Made by a program: the position numbers and the translations under genes. Under the pieces are notes generated by a model. It ran no database searches and was not told where the DNA came from. It saw nothing but the letters and a program-made list of their open reading frames with translations. Shown here one piece after another: positions 42,610 to 49,777 of a stretch of 49,777 bases of DNA. The number at the start of each line of letters is the position of its first letter. Position 1 is the first letter of the stretch. Origin of the DNA: Okeania sp. KiyG1 (GTDB lineage Bacteria; Cyanobacteriota; Cyanobacteriia; Cyanobacteriales; Microcoleaceae); NCBI RefSeq assembly GCF_014132355.1, contig NZ_BLZO01000005.1, forward strand, positions 1 through 49,777, given 5' to 3'.

Positions 42610-43380
42610 TCAATTAATAGCCTCTAAAATAGCATGAGAATTTGTGACAAACCCAAAACATTGTTTCACATTATAAATAGTAGCTTGCCAACAATATTCA
42701 GGAGAAGTAGTAGCAGCGCAGTCCGAAACTAAAATGCAGTCATAACCAAGGAAATTTGCATCTTGTAATGTTGCCATTACACATTGGTCTGCATTCACTC
42801 CTGCAAATAACAGAGTTGTTTTGCCAATATTTCGCAGGATGCTATCAAGAGGAGTATCCCAAAACCCACTCATCCTATATTTACTTACACGAATATCTTC
42901 TGGTTGTTGCTCTAACTCATCAACAACTGCTGCTGCCCAACTTCCTTCTATAAGTACGGGGGCATTATTTTTTGGCAGTGGGTCTCCTAAACCTATACCT
43001 TTACCAGTGGGGTTATACACATGGCGTAACCCGGCACTAATATTCAGTAAGTCGGGACGGTTTCCCCAGTTTAACCAAATTATTGGAACCTTTTGCGATC
43101 GCAGTTGTGGTAAAAAATTTATTAGTGGTTGAATGGGAGACCTTGCAGGTGTTACATCTACACCAATATGAGCTAACCAACCATCAGGGTGACAGAAGTC
43201 ATTTTGCATATCTATAATTAGAATTGCTGTTTTAGCTAAATCTAACTTAATGCTTTTGGTTTCAGTTTTAATGACAATAGGTTGAGCAGGAAGAGGAGGA
43301 CGAGTAATATCTGCAGTTGTCTCATCAACTGCCCACGCATTGGGTGGTATACCCAGAGTTTCAAGGGAGGAATTCTGCAT
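42610..43380 (-). CDS. isochorismatase-like cysteine hydrolase
   Basis: 256 residues. The catalytic triad is complete: Asp57 in 'AILIIDMQNDFCHPDGW', Lys167 in 'VSKYRMSGFWDTPLD' and Cys200 in 'FAGVNADQCVMATLQDA'. The cis-peptide 'GVNAD' before Cys is typical of the cysteine amidohydrolases of this superfamily (ureidoacrylate, biuret and related amidases) rather than true isochorismatase. A 45-residue N-terminal extension precedes the domain. The expected reaction is hydrolysis of an amide in a small nitrogen compound; the exact substrate is unknown. Neighbouring cupin and CocE-like genes could belong to the same catabolic route (inference). Confidence 0.85.
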   Translation of the reverse strand: MQNSSLETLGIPPNAWAVDETTADITRPPLPAQPIVIKTETKSIKLDLAKTAILIIDMQNDFCHPDGWLAHIGVDVTPARSPIQPLINFLPQLRSQKVPIIWLNWGNRPDLLNISAGLRHVYNPTGKGIGLGDPLPKNNAPVLIEGSWAAAVVDELEQQPEDIRVSKYRMSGFWDTPLDSILRNIGKTTLLFAGVNADQCVMATLQDANFLGYDCILVSDCAATTSPEYCWQATIYNVKQCFGFVTNSHAILEAIN

Positions 43381-44042
43381 AACAGCTTACTGGGTGAATT
43401 CGTCAATAAAATCACGAACAGCATAGAAAAATTCTCTATACTCTCCCTTATTTTCGTCGATCGTAATATTATTGCTTGTTTTATTTAATAAAATTTTAAT
43501 TTTCCTATTAATTGTTCGGGTAATTTTTATTTTTAAATGTTTGTATGTTAGATTGAAGGGTTAAAAGCTTTAAACAATAATAATATTTTTGTCACTGCTT
43601 ATTATTGGGGAAGTCTAAAAATTTAATTTTATACTATAAAATTTATTTAGGGCTTGCTGATTAAATCTCAAAGTATTTATAGATAAAGATTTTAGCCTTT
43701 TTAAGTATCAAAAAGTTCGAGGTTTTAAGTGGTAATTGTTCAATTAGGAGCGGATTTTGGTCAAGATTGTTCTGCCATAGTCAGTCCAAAATACTAGCTT
43801 TTTGAGCGTTTTCAACTGAAACAGGCGCACTGCAATTCGACCCTAAAAATGCTCAAACCTTTATATATCAATACTTTTATCATTAATCAGCAAGCCCTAA
43901 TTATTAATTATTAATTATTAATTATTAATTGTTGAACTACTCCCTTGTTGATTATAAAAAGTTTAAAACTCCTGAGTTAAAACCCAGGAGAATAAAAACG
44001 ACATATTTCCAAAGCTCCCAATATATTTTGTGGAGAATTAAA
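43381..44042. other. spacer occupied largely by an element
   Basis: Apart from the element at 43649-43899 and a taattat array ending gttgaac at 43899-43937, only AT-rich sequence is seen. Near 43965-43992 a ctcctgagtt/aacccaggag inverted repeat close to the downstream minus-strand stop could be a terminator. Confidence 0.5.
43649..43899. mobile_element. intact gggcttgctgattaa element flanked by TA
   Basis: ttagggcttgctgattaa (43647-43664) is the exact inverse of ttaatcagcaagccctaa (43883-43900). With TA taken as the target duplication, the terminal repeat is gggcttgctgattaa. The interior (agtccaaaatactagctttt) matches the fragments at 32326, 37342 and 38740. A TA target suggests IS630/Tc1-type mobilisation. 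No coding capacity. Confidence 0.8.
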
Positions 44043-45740
44043 CTATTTAGCAGCATTACTTATTAGTTGTATAGGTGCATTTCTCCAGAGCTGGTCTAGT
44101 CTATTAGCTGGCATCGTTAAGTACAAAACATCACCAGAATTCAAGGTCGCATTTAACAATTCCCAACCATGAATTTCTTGACCGTTGCTTTCTATATACA
44201 AAGGTACAAAATCAGCACTACTAGCTGCTTGTTGAATAATTTTTCCACAAAAAGGATGCCCCGGTGTAATTAAGGTAGCTAACGCTACCCACAAACTATC
44301 TGCCGTAATTCCATTACCAAGAATTCTACCCCCAATAGCTGCTGCTGCAAAAGCAGGGGAAGCTAATTCTGTGGGACTAAGTACAGACTCAAACTCAAAA
44401 ACTTGTTGTACCATTAGAGCTAAGTGTGGGTCTTGACTTCTCACCACAACTGGCATTTTAGGAACAAGTCCTTTCGCACTCAAAGCAATCTCTAAATTAA
44501 CAATATCATTACCCGTTACAGCTAAAAGTGCTTCAGCTTTTTCAATATTGGCAACCTCTAGAGTCGTAGATAAACTTGCATCTCCCTCAATCACAGGAAT
44601 TTTCATAGACCTGGCAGTATTGAGAAATCTACAGCTAGGGTTACGCTCTACCACTACTACTTCATAGCCACTATTAATCAGTTGCTCGGCAATATGTAAA
44701 CCAATGCCACCAAACCCACAGATAATATAATGCTGTTTTAGTGGTATGCGGGCAGCATCCCAATACTCTTGGAAGCGAGTCCCTAATACAAAATCATTCA
44801 GCAGCGCATAACAAATACCAACGATCGCCGTTCCTACAAGCATCATAATCGAAGTAAATACTTTGATACTACCTGGTGCTTGTTCGGCTATTTTTTCATT
44901 TCCCCCTGCTCCCGTAATCATCCCAACTGTAAAATATAGAGAATCAACAAAGCTGTTATTCAGATTGATACTAATATAAGTAATAGTGCAGAATAACACA
45001 GTTACTAAAAGAGCCAAGTTGAGAACTACTGCTGATTTACTGTGTCGTTGAAATTGCCTGAGTCTGCTAAATACTTTGAATAAGTAATAAACTAAATTTT
45101 GTCTGCGAGTTCGCACTTTTGGTTTACTAGAAATAATCAGACGATCTCCTACCCGTAACTCTCGCTCTTCTACTACTGCAGAGACTAAATCTATTGGATT
45201 TGCCACTGGTATATAGTAGATCAACATTAGAGAGCGATCATCCCACAAAGAACTCAGTTTACGACCTTTCCAAGGATGATTGTGGCCGATTAATTCTTCT
45301 CGCATTGGCCAGGTCTGATTATATATGTGTAGCTGGCCAATAGCATGATTTCCTAAAGCTGCAAAAGCAAATACCGGAGCTGCTAAAGCTGACACACTCA
45401 TTGTCGTATGGTCGGTTAGAGTGTGGTCTAGGCGATCGCCTAAACTTGTATTAAATAGACGATTAATAATCCGAATTTTCGGATTGAGAATTCTTGCTAA
45501 CATTAAGACGGCCAAATTAACAGACTCATCTTTCCCTGCTAAAACCAGAGTATGAGCGCTTTGAATGCCTGCTGCTAATAATGTAGATGCTGAACGAAAG
45601 TTGCCGACAATAATCTCTGTACCCTCTCCACGGAGTGGGCGATCGCTTATACCTACAACTGTTGCACCCTGCTGTCTTAATAAACGAAATATTTTGTAGC
45701 CGGTACGACCCAAGCCACAGACTATTATTCTAGGTTTCAT
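44043..45740 (-). CDS. potassium-channel-like membrane protein with two NAD-binding (TrkA-N) domains
   Basis: 565 residues. The first Rossmann domain (1-140) starts 'PRIIVCGLGRTGYKIFRLL' (GxGxxG). A TrkA-C-like segment follows (about 165-210, 'LRVGDRLIISS'). Two hydrophobic helices with a pore loop lie at about 240-320 ('VVLNLALLVTVLFCTITYI', 'DSLYFTVGMITGAGGNE', 'SIMMLVGTAIVGICYALL'). A second Rossmann domain (about 338-460) starts 'HYIICGFGGIGLHIAEQLI', then a TrkA-C-like end (485-560). The arrangement fits RCK-gated channels of cyanobacteria. The filter is unusual: 'TVGMITGAGG' replaces TVGYGD, so potassium selectivity is doubtful. Confidence 0.8.
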   Translation of the reverse strand: MKPRIIVCGLGRTGYKIFRLLRQQGATVVGISDRPLRGEGTEIIVGNFRSASTLLAAGIQSAHTLVLAGKDESVNLAVLMLARILNPKIRIINRLFNTSLGDRLDHTLTDHTTMSVSALAAPVFAFAALGNHAIGQLHIYNQTWPMREELIGHNHPWKGRKLSSLWDDRSLMLIYYIPVANPIDLVSAVVEERELRVGDRLIISSKPKVRTRRQNLVYYLFKVFSRLRQFQRHSKSAVVLNLALLVTVLFCTITYISINLNNSFVDSLYFTVGMITGAGGNEKIAEQAPGSIKVFTSIMMLVGTAIVGICYALLNDFVLGTRFQEYWDAARIPLKQHYIICGFGGIGLHIAEQLINSGYEVVVVERNPSCRFLNTARSMKIPVIEGDASLSTTLEVANIEKAEALLAVTGNDIVNLEIALSAKGLVPKMPVVVRSQDPHLALMVQQVFEFESVLSPTELASPAFAAAAIGGRILGNGITADSLWVALATLITPGHPFCGKIIQQAASSADFVPLYIESNGQEIHGWELLNATLNSGDVLYLTMPANRLDQLWRNAPIQLISNAAK

Positions 45741-46618
45741 TAGACCGGGAAAGTTATTAAAGTAATATTAAGAAGTCATCTTTTAGTTTTTCCTATAAAC
45801 TATCATTTATTATTTATGCTAAAAAAATGTAACTTACAACACTGTTTCTTTGCTAATATTGATCTTTAGTTTTTATCAATAGTCATTCTCTTTATTGATT
45901 TTTCTTAATTATTTGATACAAAAATTAATGTTTTGAAATTTTGATAAATAATTCAATTTTGACTATATTTTTAGTTAGTTACACAAATCATTCGCTCATC
46001 CTAAATCCTAAATATCTAAAGATATTGATTAGTAAATCCTTTTAATGGTCAGGAGGTCATTTCAGTTATCAGTTATCAGTACCTCTGCAATAAGGAGGCT
46101 TGACATCAGGAATATTCTTTTTTTATCCCCTTAAAAGGGGAGGCGCATACCCACAATTTCTTGGTAAGTGGTGAAAATTATGACTAATTTACCAATAAAA
46201 ATTACTGATGATTTAAAGAGTAAGATCGTAGATAATTAGTGAATACATATTCTCCATGTAGCTAAAAAAAGTATTTTTCGAGCAGTAATTATCTAAATAT
46301 GATCTAAAAACAAATATACATCTCCAAAAATCAAAAATAAAATCAATTCTTATCTATAAATATTTTAATATTTCCCCCTGTTCCCTGTTACTGAATAATT
46401 AAAGTTTAAAGCCTCTCCTTTAAAGGAGAAACAAGAAAAATTTTTCATTATTAGTCAATCAATTCCGTTTTCAAAGAGAGGTAATTATTAATTATTAATT
46501 GTTGAACTATTCCCTATTTTATGGAAATATCTAATAATTAATAAATTTGAGACTTTCAAAAGTAATTACAGATGTCAGTTTGAGTCAGAAATATAACTTT
46601 TGTATAGTATAAATTGCC
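45741..46618. other. spacer between divergent genes, with interspersed repeats
   Basis: 46068-46150 carries the cagttat / cctctgc / aggcttga repeat with a ccccttaaaagggg palindrome, related to 42345-42480. 46405-46510 holds two gcctctcctttaaaggagaa- and tttcaaagagaggtaa-type palindromic pieces and a taattat array ending gttgaac. The remainder is AT-rich with no gene seen. Confidence 0.6.
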
Positions 46619-47643
46619 ATGACCGCAGTTAAAGATATTAGCGAACAAGGACTTTTAAAAGTATTACACCGTTTTTGCCCCACAGAAGTTGTTGGAGATG
46701 ATGCTGCTATTGTGCCAATTAAACCCAACAAATCATTAGTAGTCACAACTGATACACTTGTTGATGGAGTACATTTTAGCGATCGCACCACTTCCCCTGA
46801 AGATGTCGGTTGGCGTAGCGCTGCTGCCAATTTATCCGACATCGCAGCAATGGGTGCATTCCCTATTGGTATTACGATCGCTCTTGGTCTGACTGGCGAT
46901 ACTCCCGTTGCTTGGATCGAACAACTTTACCAAGGAATTTCTGAATGTCTACAACCGTACAATACTCCTATAGTCGGTGGAGACATTGTGCGATCGCCTA
47001 TCCGTACTATCTCAATTACTGCTTTCGGACAAATTGAACCTTCACAAACTATTCTTCGTTCAAATTGTCAACCCCAAAACGCGATCGTTGCTACTGGAGT
47101 ACATGGAGCATCAAAAGCGGGATTAGAATTATTACTACATCCAGAACTAGGTAAATTTCTCACAGAAGCAGAACGTTCTTCCTTAATTTTAGCTCACCAA
47201 CGTCCTCGACCAAGGCTCGATATTTTAACAAATTTATGGAATTGCTTATCTTTAAATAGTTCTAATAGTATAGAGAAGAACCAGAACTCGGTCTTAGTAG
47301 GAGGAATGGACAGTAGTGATGGGCTAGCAGATGCGATCGTTCAGATGTGTCAAGCATCTCAGGTCGGAGCTAGGATCGATCGCCATCAAATTCCCATTCC
47401 TTCTTATTTAACTAAACTCGTCTCACCCGAACAAGCATTAAAGTGGGCACTCTATGGAGGAGAAGATTTCGAGCTAGTTCTGTGTTTGCCTCCAATTTAT
47501 GGCCAAGAATTAGTAAAAAAATTGGAGTCGGTGCAGCCATCGTGGGTACAACCACAGACGACACCGACATCTTATTAATAGATAGCCAAGAAATTTACCC
47601 AAACGAGCAACTTACACTTAACCAAGCATTTCAACATTTTTGA
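46619..47643 (+). CDS. thiL: thiamine-monophosphate kinase, reading frame broken near the 3' end
   Basis: The first 300 residues match ThiL of the PurM/AIR-synthase superfamily: 'DDAAIVPIKPNKSLVVTTDT' with the Gly-Asp-Asp metal motif, 'LVDGVHFSDRTTSPEDVGWR', 'NLSDIAAMGAFP', 'IVGGDIVRS', 'GMDSSDGLADA' and 'WALYGGEDFELVLCLP'. The enzyme phosphorylates thiamine phosphate to thiamine diphosphate. The zero frame ends at 47578 with foreign-looking 'QPSWVQPQTTPTSY', whereas the next frame continues properly as 'IGVGAAIVGTTT' to a natural end '...LTLNQAFQHF' at 47643. One extra A in the A7 run at 47515-47521 would join them. It may be a sequence error, a slippage-expressed gene or a recent mutation. 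Confidence 0.85.
47515..47521 (+). other. A7 run at the thiL frame break
   Basis: The sequence reads TTA GTA AAA AAA TTG. An eighth A (or a -1 slip) gives LVKKIGVGAAIVGTTT, the conserved ThiL end. Confidence 0.75.
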
Positions 47644-47700
47644 AAAAGTTATTTATCTGGGATTTTAACTCAATTGTCAGACAATCAAAACTCAAACAAA

Positions 47701-48720
47701 CTAAGCAGGCCACTTCTGTGCCACAGTTTCAGCCAAGTCTACAACACGCTGACTATAACCCCATTCATTATCATACCAAGCAATAACCTTCACCATATCA
47801 CCATCCATAACCATTGTCAGACTAGCATCTACAATAGAAGATGAATCATGACCACGAAAATCACTAGAAACCAAAGGTAGATCGCAGTATTCAATGATAC
47901 CCTTCATTGGTCCATTAGCAGCTTCTTGTATAACTTCGTTAACTTGTTCAGTAAAAGTATTTTTCTCAACTTGAGCTACAAGGTCTACAACAGAAACATT
48001 AGGAGTAGGTACCCGCATAGCAATACCATTTAACTTACCTTTCATTTCTGGAATTACCAGAGCCACTGCTTTAGCTGCACCTGTGGAAGTTGGTACAATA
48101 TTTACAGCCGCTGCTCTGGCCCGCCGTACATCTCTGTGACTAGCATCCAAAATACGTTGGTCGCCAGTGTAACTATGAGTTGTAGTCATTGTACCTTTAA
48201 TAATGCCAAAGTTGTCATTTATCACTTTGACCACTGGAGCTAGACAGTTGGTTGTACAACTAGCATTACTGACAATATCGTAATCATCATGCTCATAATC
48301 TTGATGGTTAACACCTACCACGAAAGTACCAACTTTTCCACCTTTACCAGGAGCAGTAATTAAAACCTTTTTTGCTCCAGCTTGTAAATGCTTTGAGGCT
48401 CCTTCCTCAGTCACAAATACACCTGTAGCCTCAATAATTAGATCGACATTCCAGTCTGCCCATGGTAAATTTAAAGGATTACGGTCAGATACACACTTAA
48501 TTGTTTTACCATTAACTGTGATGGAATTTTCATCCGTACTAATATCTACACCCTTTAATGTACCCAACATTGAATCGTACCTTAGTAGGTGAGCATTGGT
48601 TTTAGGGTCAGAAGTATCATTGATAGCAACAACATCAAGTTGGCTATCTGTACGAGTTAGCCAGCAACGTAAAAAATTTCGTCCAATTCGTCCAAAACCA
48701 TTTATACCAACTCTAATCAC
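47701..48720 (-). CDS. gap2: glyceraldehyde-3-phosphate dehydrogenase, Calvin-cycle (Gap2) type
   Basis: 339 residues from a GTG start. NAD(P)-binding '[17 protein letters not shown]' (4-20), catalytic Cys155 in '[13 protein letters not shown]', His182 in '[15 protein letters not shown]', and '[15 protein letters not shown]' near the end. '[20 protein letters not shown]', '[12 protein letters not shown]' and '[20 protein letters not shown]' are the plant-plastid/cyanobacterial Gap2 pattern rather than glycolytic Gap1. It reduces 1,3-bisphosphoglycerate using NADPH (and NADH) in carbon fixation. The GTG start is supported by a strong aggaggt five bases upstream. It converges on thiL with a 57-base gap. 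Confidence 0.95.
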   Translation of the reverse strand: MIRVGINGFGRIGRNFLRCWLTRTDSQLDVVAINDTSDPKTNAHLLRYDSMLGTLKGVDISTDENSITVNGKTIKCVSDRNPLNLPWADWNVDLIIEATGVFVTEEGASKHLQAGAKKVLITAPGKGGKVGTFVVGVNHQDYEHDDYDIVSNASCTTNCLAPVVKVINDNFGIIKGTMTTTHSYTGDQRILDASHRDVRRARAAAVNIVPTSTGAAKAVALVIPEMKGKLNGIAMRVPTPNVSVVDLVAQVEKNTFTEQVNEVIQEAANGPMKGIIEYCDLPLVSSDFRGHDSSSIVDASLTMVMDGDMVKVIAWYDNEWGYSQRVVDLAETVAQKWPA

Positions 48721-48725
48721 TTTTT

Positions 48726-48732
48726 ACCTCCT
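48726..48732 (-). promoter_or_regulatory. ribosome-binding site of gap2
   Basis: aggaggt on the minus strand, five bases before the GTG at 48720; a near-perfect anti-16S match that fixes the start. Confidence 0.8.
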
Positions 48733-49777
48733 AACAACAGCAATAATTATGTATAATTAAAGTTTTTGACAGTTTTACAAACTGAATTAATCCAGTTTTA
48801 GTGTTAACTAGCTATCAACTATCAGCATTTCAACTATCAGCTTTTTGACCTTGGGTTTATGCCCCGGCAACTAATGCGCCGGATGGTTGAGTCGGGGTTT
48901 AAATCCACGACTAGGGCGTAAAAAAAGTCCTAATGCTGACCGCTGACCTCTGAGTGCTGACTGCTATTTAATTTAGCCAGTCCTGTGCTGCCCCACTGGG
49001 TCCTTTTGGTAGTTCAGATATTGATTTCAGCCTTAAACTCTGCCGTACCTTCATCTCAAATCCTAACTTTTTCAGCAGCGATCTGAATTTTAGAAAGGAG
49101 AGCTTAAAAGAAAATTAATCTTGACCATCATCATACAGCAAAATGGTAATTTGATAATTTTTTTGTAGGTTCATTACGATCCCTGCCATTGATCGAGTCA
49201 GCCATGGCATTAAATTTAAGTTTTTGTTCACAGCTTGTTGTATAAAGGAACCTATATGGATGAAGGTATAGAACTTGTTACTATTTTTGTCAAAAGTCAA
49301 AAAAATAAAAGTCAAAAGTCAAAAGTCAAAAGTCAAAATAGAAGGAGAAATTTTTTCTGCTCCACTAATTATCAAAATCATAAGGGTCGCGCAACCCCGC
49401 CTTTTAAGGCAATATTTTGGAGAGAAGCTCAAATCCCCTACTTCCCCTCCTGGCTCCCCTCCTGGGAGGGGCGGGAGTGGGTTGGGGAGGGGGCGAGGGA
49501 TGGGTTAACTTCTGTACGGGCGCCATTCGGCAGCTTGCGTCAGCAAATGGCCATTTGCTTCGCATAACTATCGTTAACGCCCTACTGAATTCTGACTTCT
49601 GACTTCGTTAACCAGGGACAGTTTACAGCGGTTTCATTTGGGCAGACCACAGTAGGGACGTTCCATGGAACTTCCTACAAGGTTTGAAATGTGAAGATGT
49701 AATTCATCAATGAGCAAAAGCGCAAGTAGTAAAGAAATATAGAAGCTAATAAAAAACTTTTGTTGAATAGTTTTATA
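48733..49777. other. long spacer at the right edge with several interspersed repeats
   Basis: No gene can be supported. 49292-49336 is a gtcaaaa heptamer array. 49440-49500 holds a cccctcctgggaggggcggg palindrome and gtgggttggggagggggcga, related (inverted) to 38788-38828. 49513-49585 carries a gcttcgcataactatcgtta element shared with 38631-38650. The first 150 bases should include the gap2 promoter. A 66-codon minus-strand frame at 49115-49315 overlaps repeat DNA at its start and is left uncalled. Confidence 0.55.

Noticed and set aside
47443-47643. A separate 66-codon gene overlapping the end of thiL
   Set aside because: Its sequence is the expected C-terminus of ThiL itself, displaced by one base at an A7 run.
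48840-48910. tRNA-like folding around ggcaactaatgcgccgg
   Set aside because: No acceptor stem, T-loop or anticodon arm consistent with a tRNA could be drawn.
49115-49315. 66-codon minus-strand frame at the right end
   Set aside because: The first third overlaps a gtcaaaa array and no start signal is visible; the rest looks mildly protein-like but cannot be assigned.

Overview
The window comes from a cyanobacterium, most likely a filamentous marine type of the Okeania/Trichodesmium/Moorena kind. The evidence is the frequent HIP1 octamer (GCGATCGC), AT-rich intergenic DNA full of 7-8 bp tandem repeats and small inverted-repeat elements, and gene families typical of these organisms: an SLH/OprB-type porin, a DUF2555-like protein, a Calvin-cycle type gap2, a DUF4347 exoprotein and a filamentous-haemagglutinin/CHAT giant. 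The species cannot be fixed from this sequence alone.

Layout. 1-4432 (-): a giant DUF4347 / cadherin-like / Calx-beta / SdrD-B surface protein, cut by the left window edge. 4917-10469 (+): SLH porin, a small secreted protein, a serine hydrolase, a DUF2555-like protein and coaBC. 10773-11571: a decayed IS1-family element. 11962-19657 (+): the most unusual region. It holds a sigma-70-family factor, a papain-like (C1) peptidase, a 535-residue protein made mostly of eleven near-identical 37-residue Cys/Thr/Pro units, an aminoglycoside-phosphotransferase-fold kinase, a HopA1-family protein and a LanC-type cyclase. Kinase plus HopA1 is the dehydration pair of class V lanthipeptides and thioviridamide-type RiPPs, and LanC closes thioether rings. 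I therefore read this as a multicore lanthipeptide-like pathway whose precursor is the repeat protein. 19922-21389 (-): remains of a group II intron and of a second reverse transcriptase.

21567-30608 (-): a 3013-residue two-partner-secretion-like exoprotein ending in a CHAT protease-like domain. 31351-31998 (+): a small secreted protein of three repeats, probably a beta-trefoil. Then come an MscS channel (-), an M20 amidohydrolase (+), an Hpt phosphotransfer protein (+), a coiled-coil membrane protein (-), a CocE/NonD hydrolase, a cupin and an isochorismatase-like hydrolase (all -), a two-Rossmann NAD-binding potassium-channel-like protein (-), thiL (+, with a frame break at an A7 run) and gap2 (-).

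Gaps between genes are long and carry several families of non-autonomous elements. Some have clear target duplications, and one is inserted inside another. The RiPP-like region lies between decayed mobile elements and looks richer in GC than its neighbours by eye, which suggests it was acquired. No tRNA, rRNA or CRISPR array was seen. All functional calls come from reading motifs; no database search was run.
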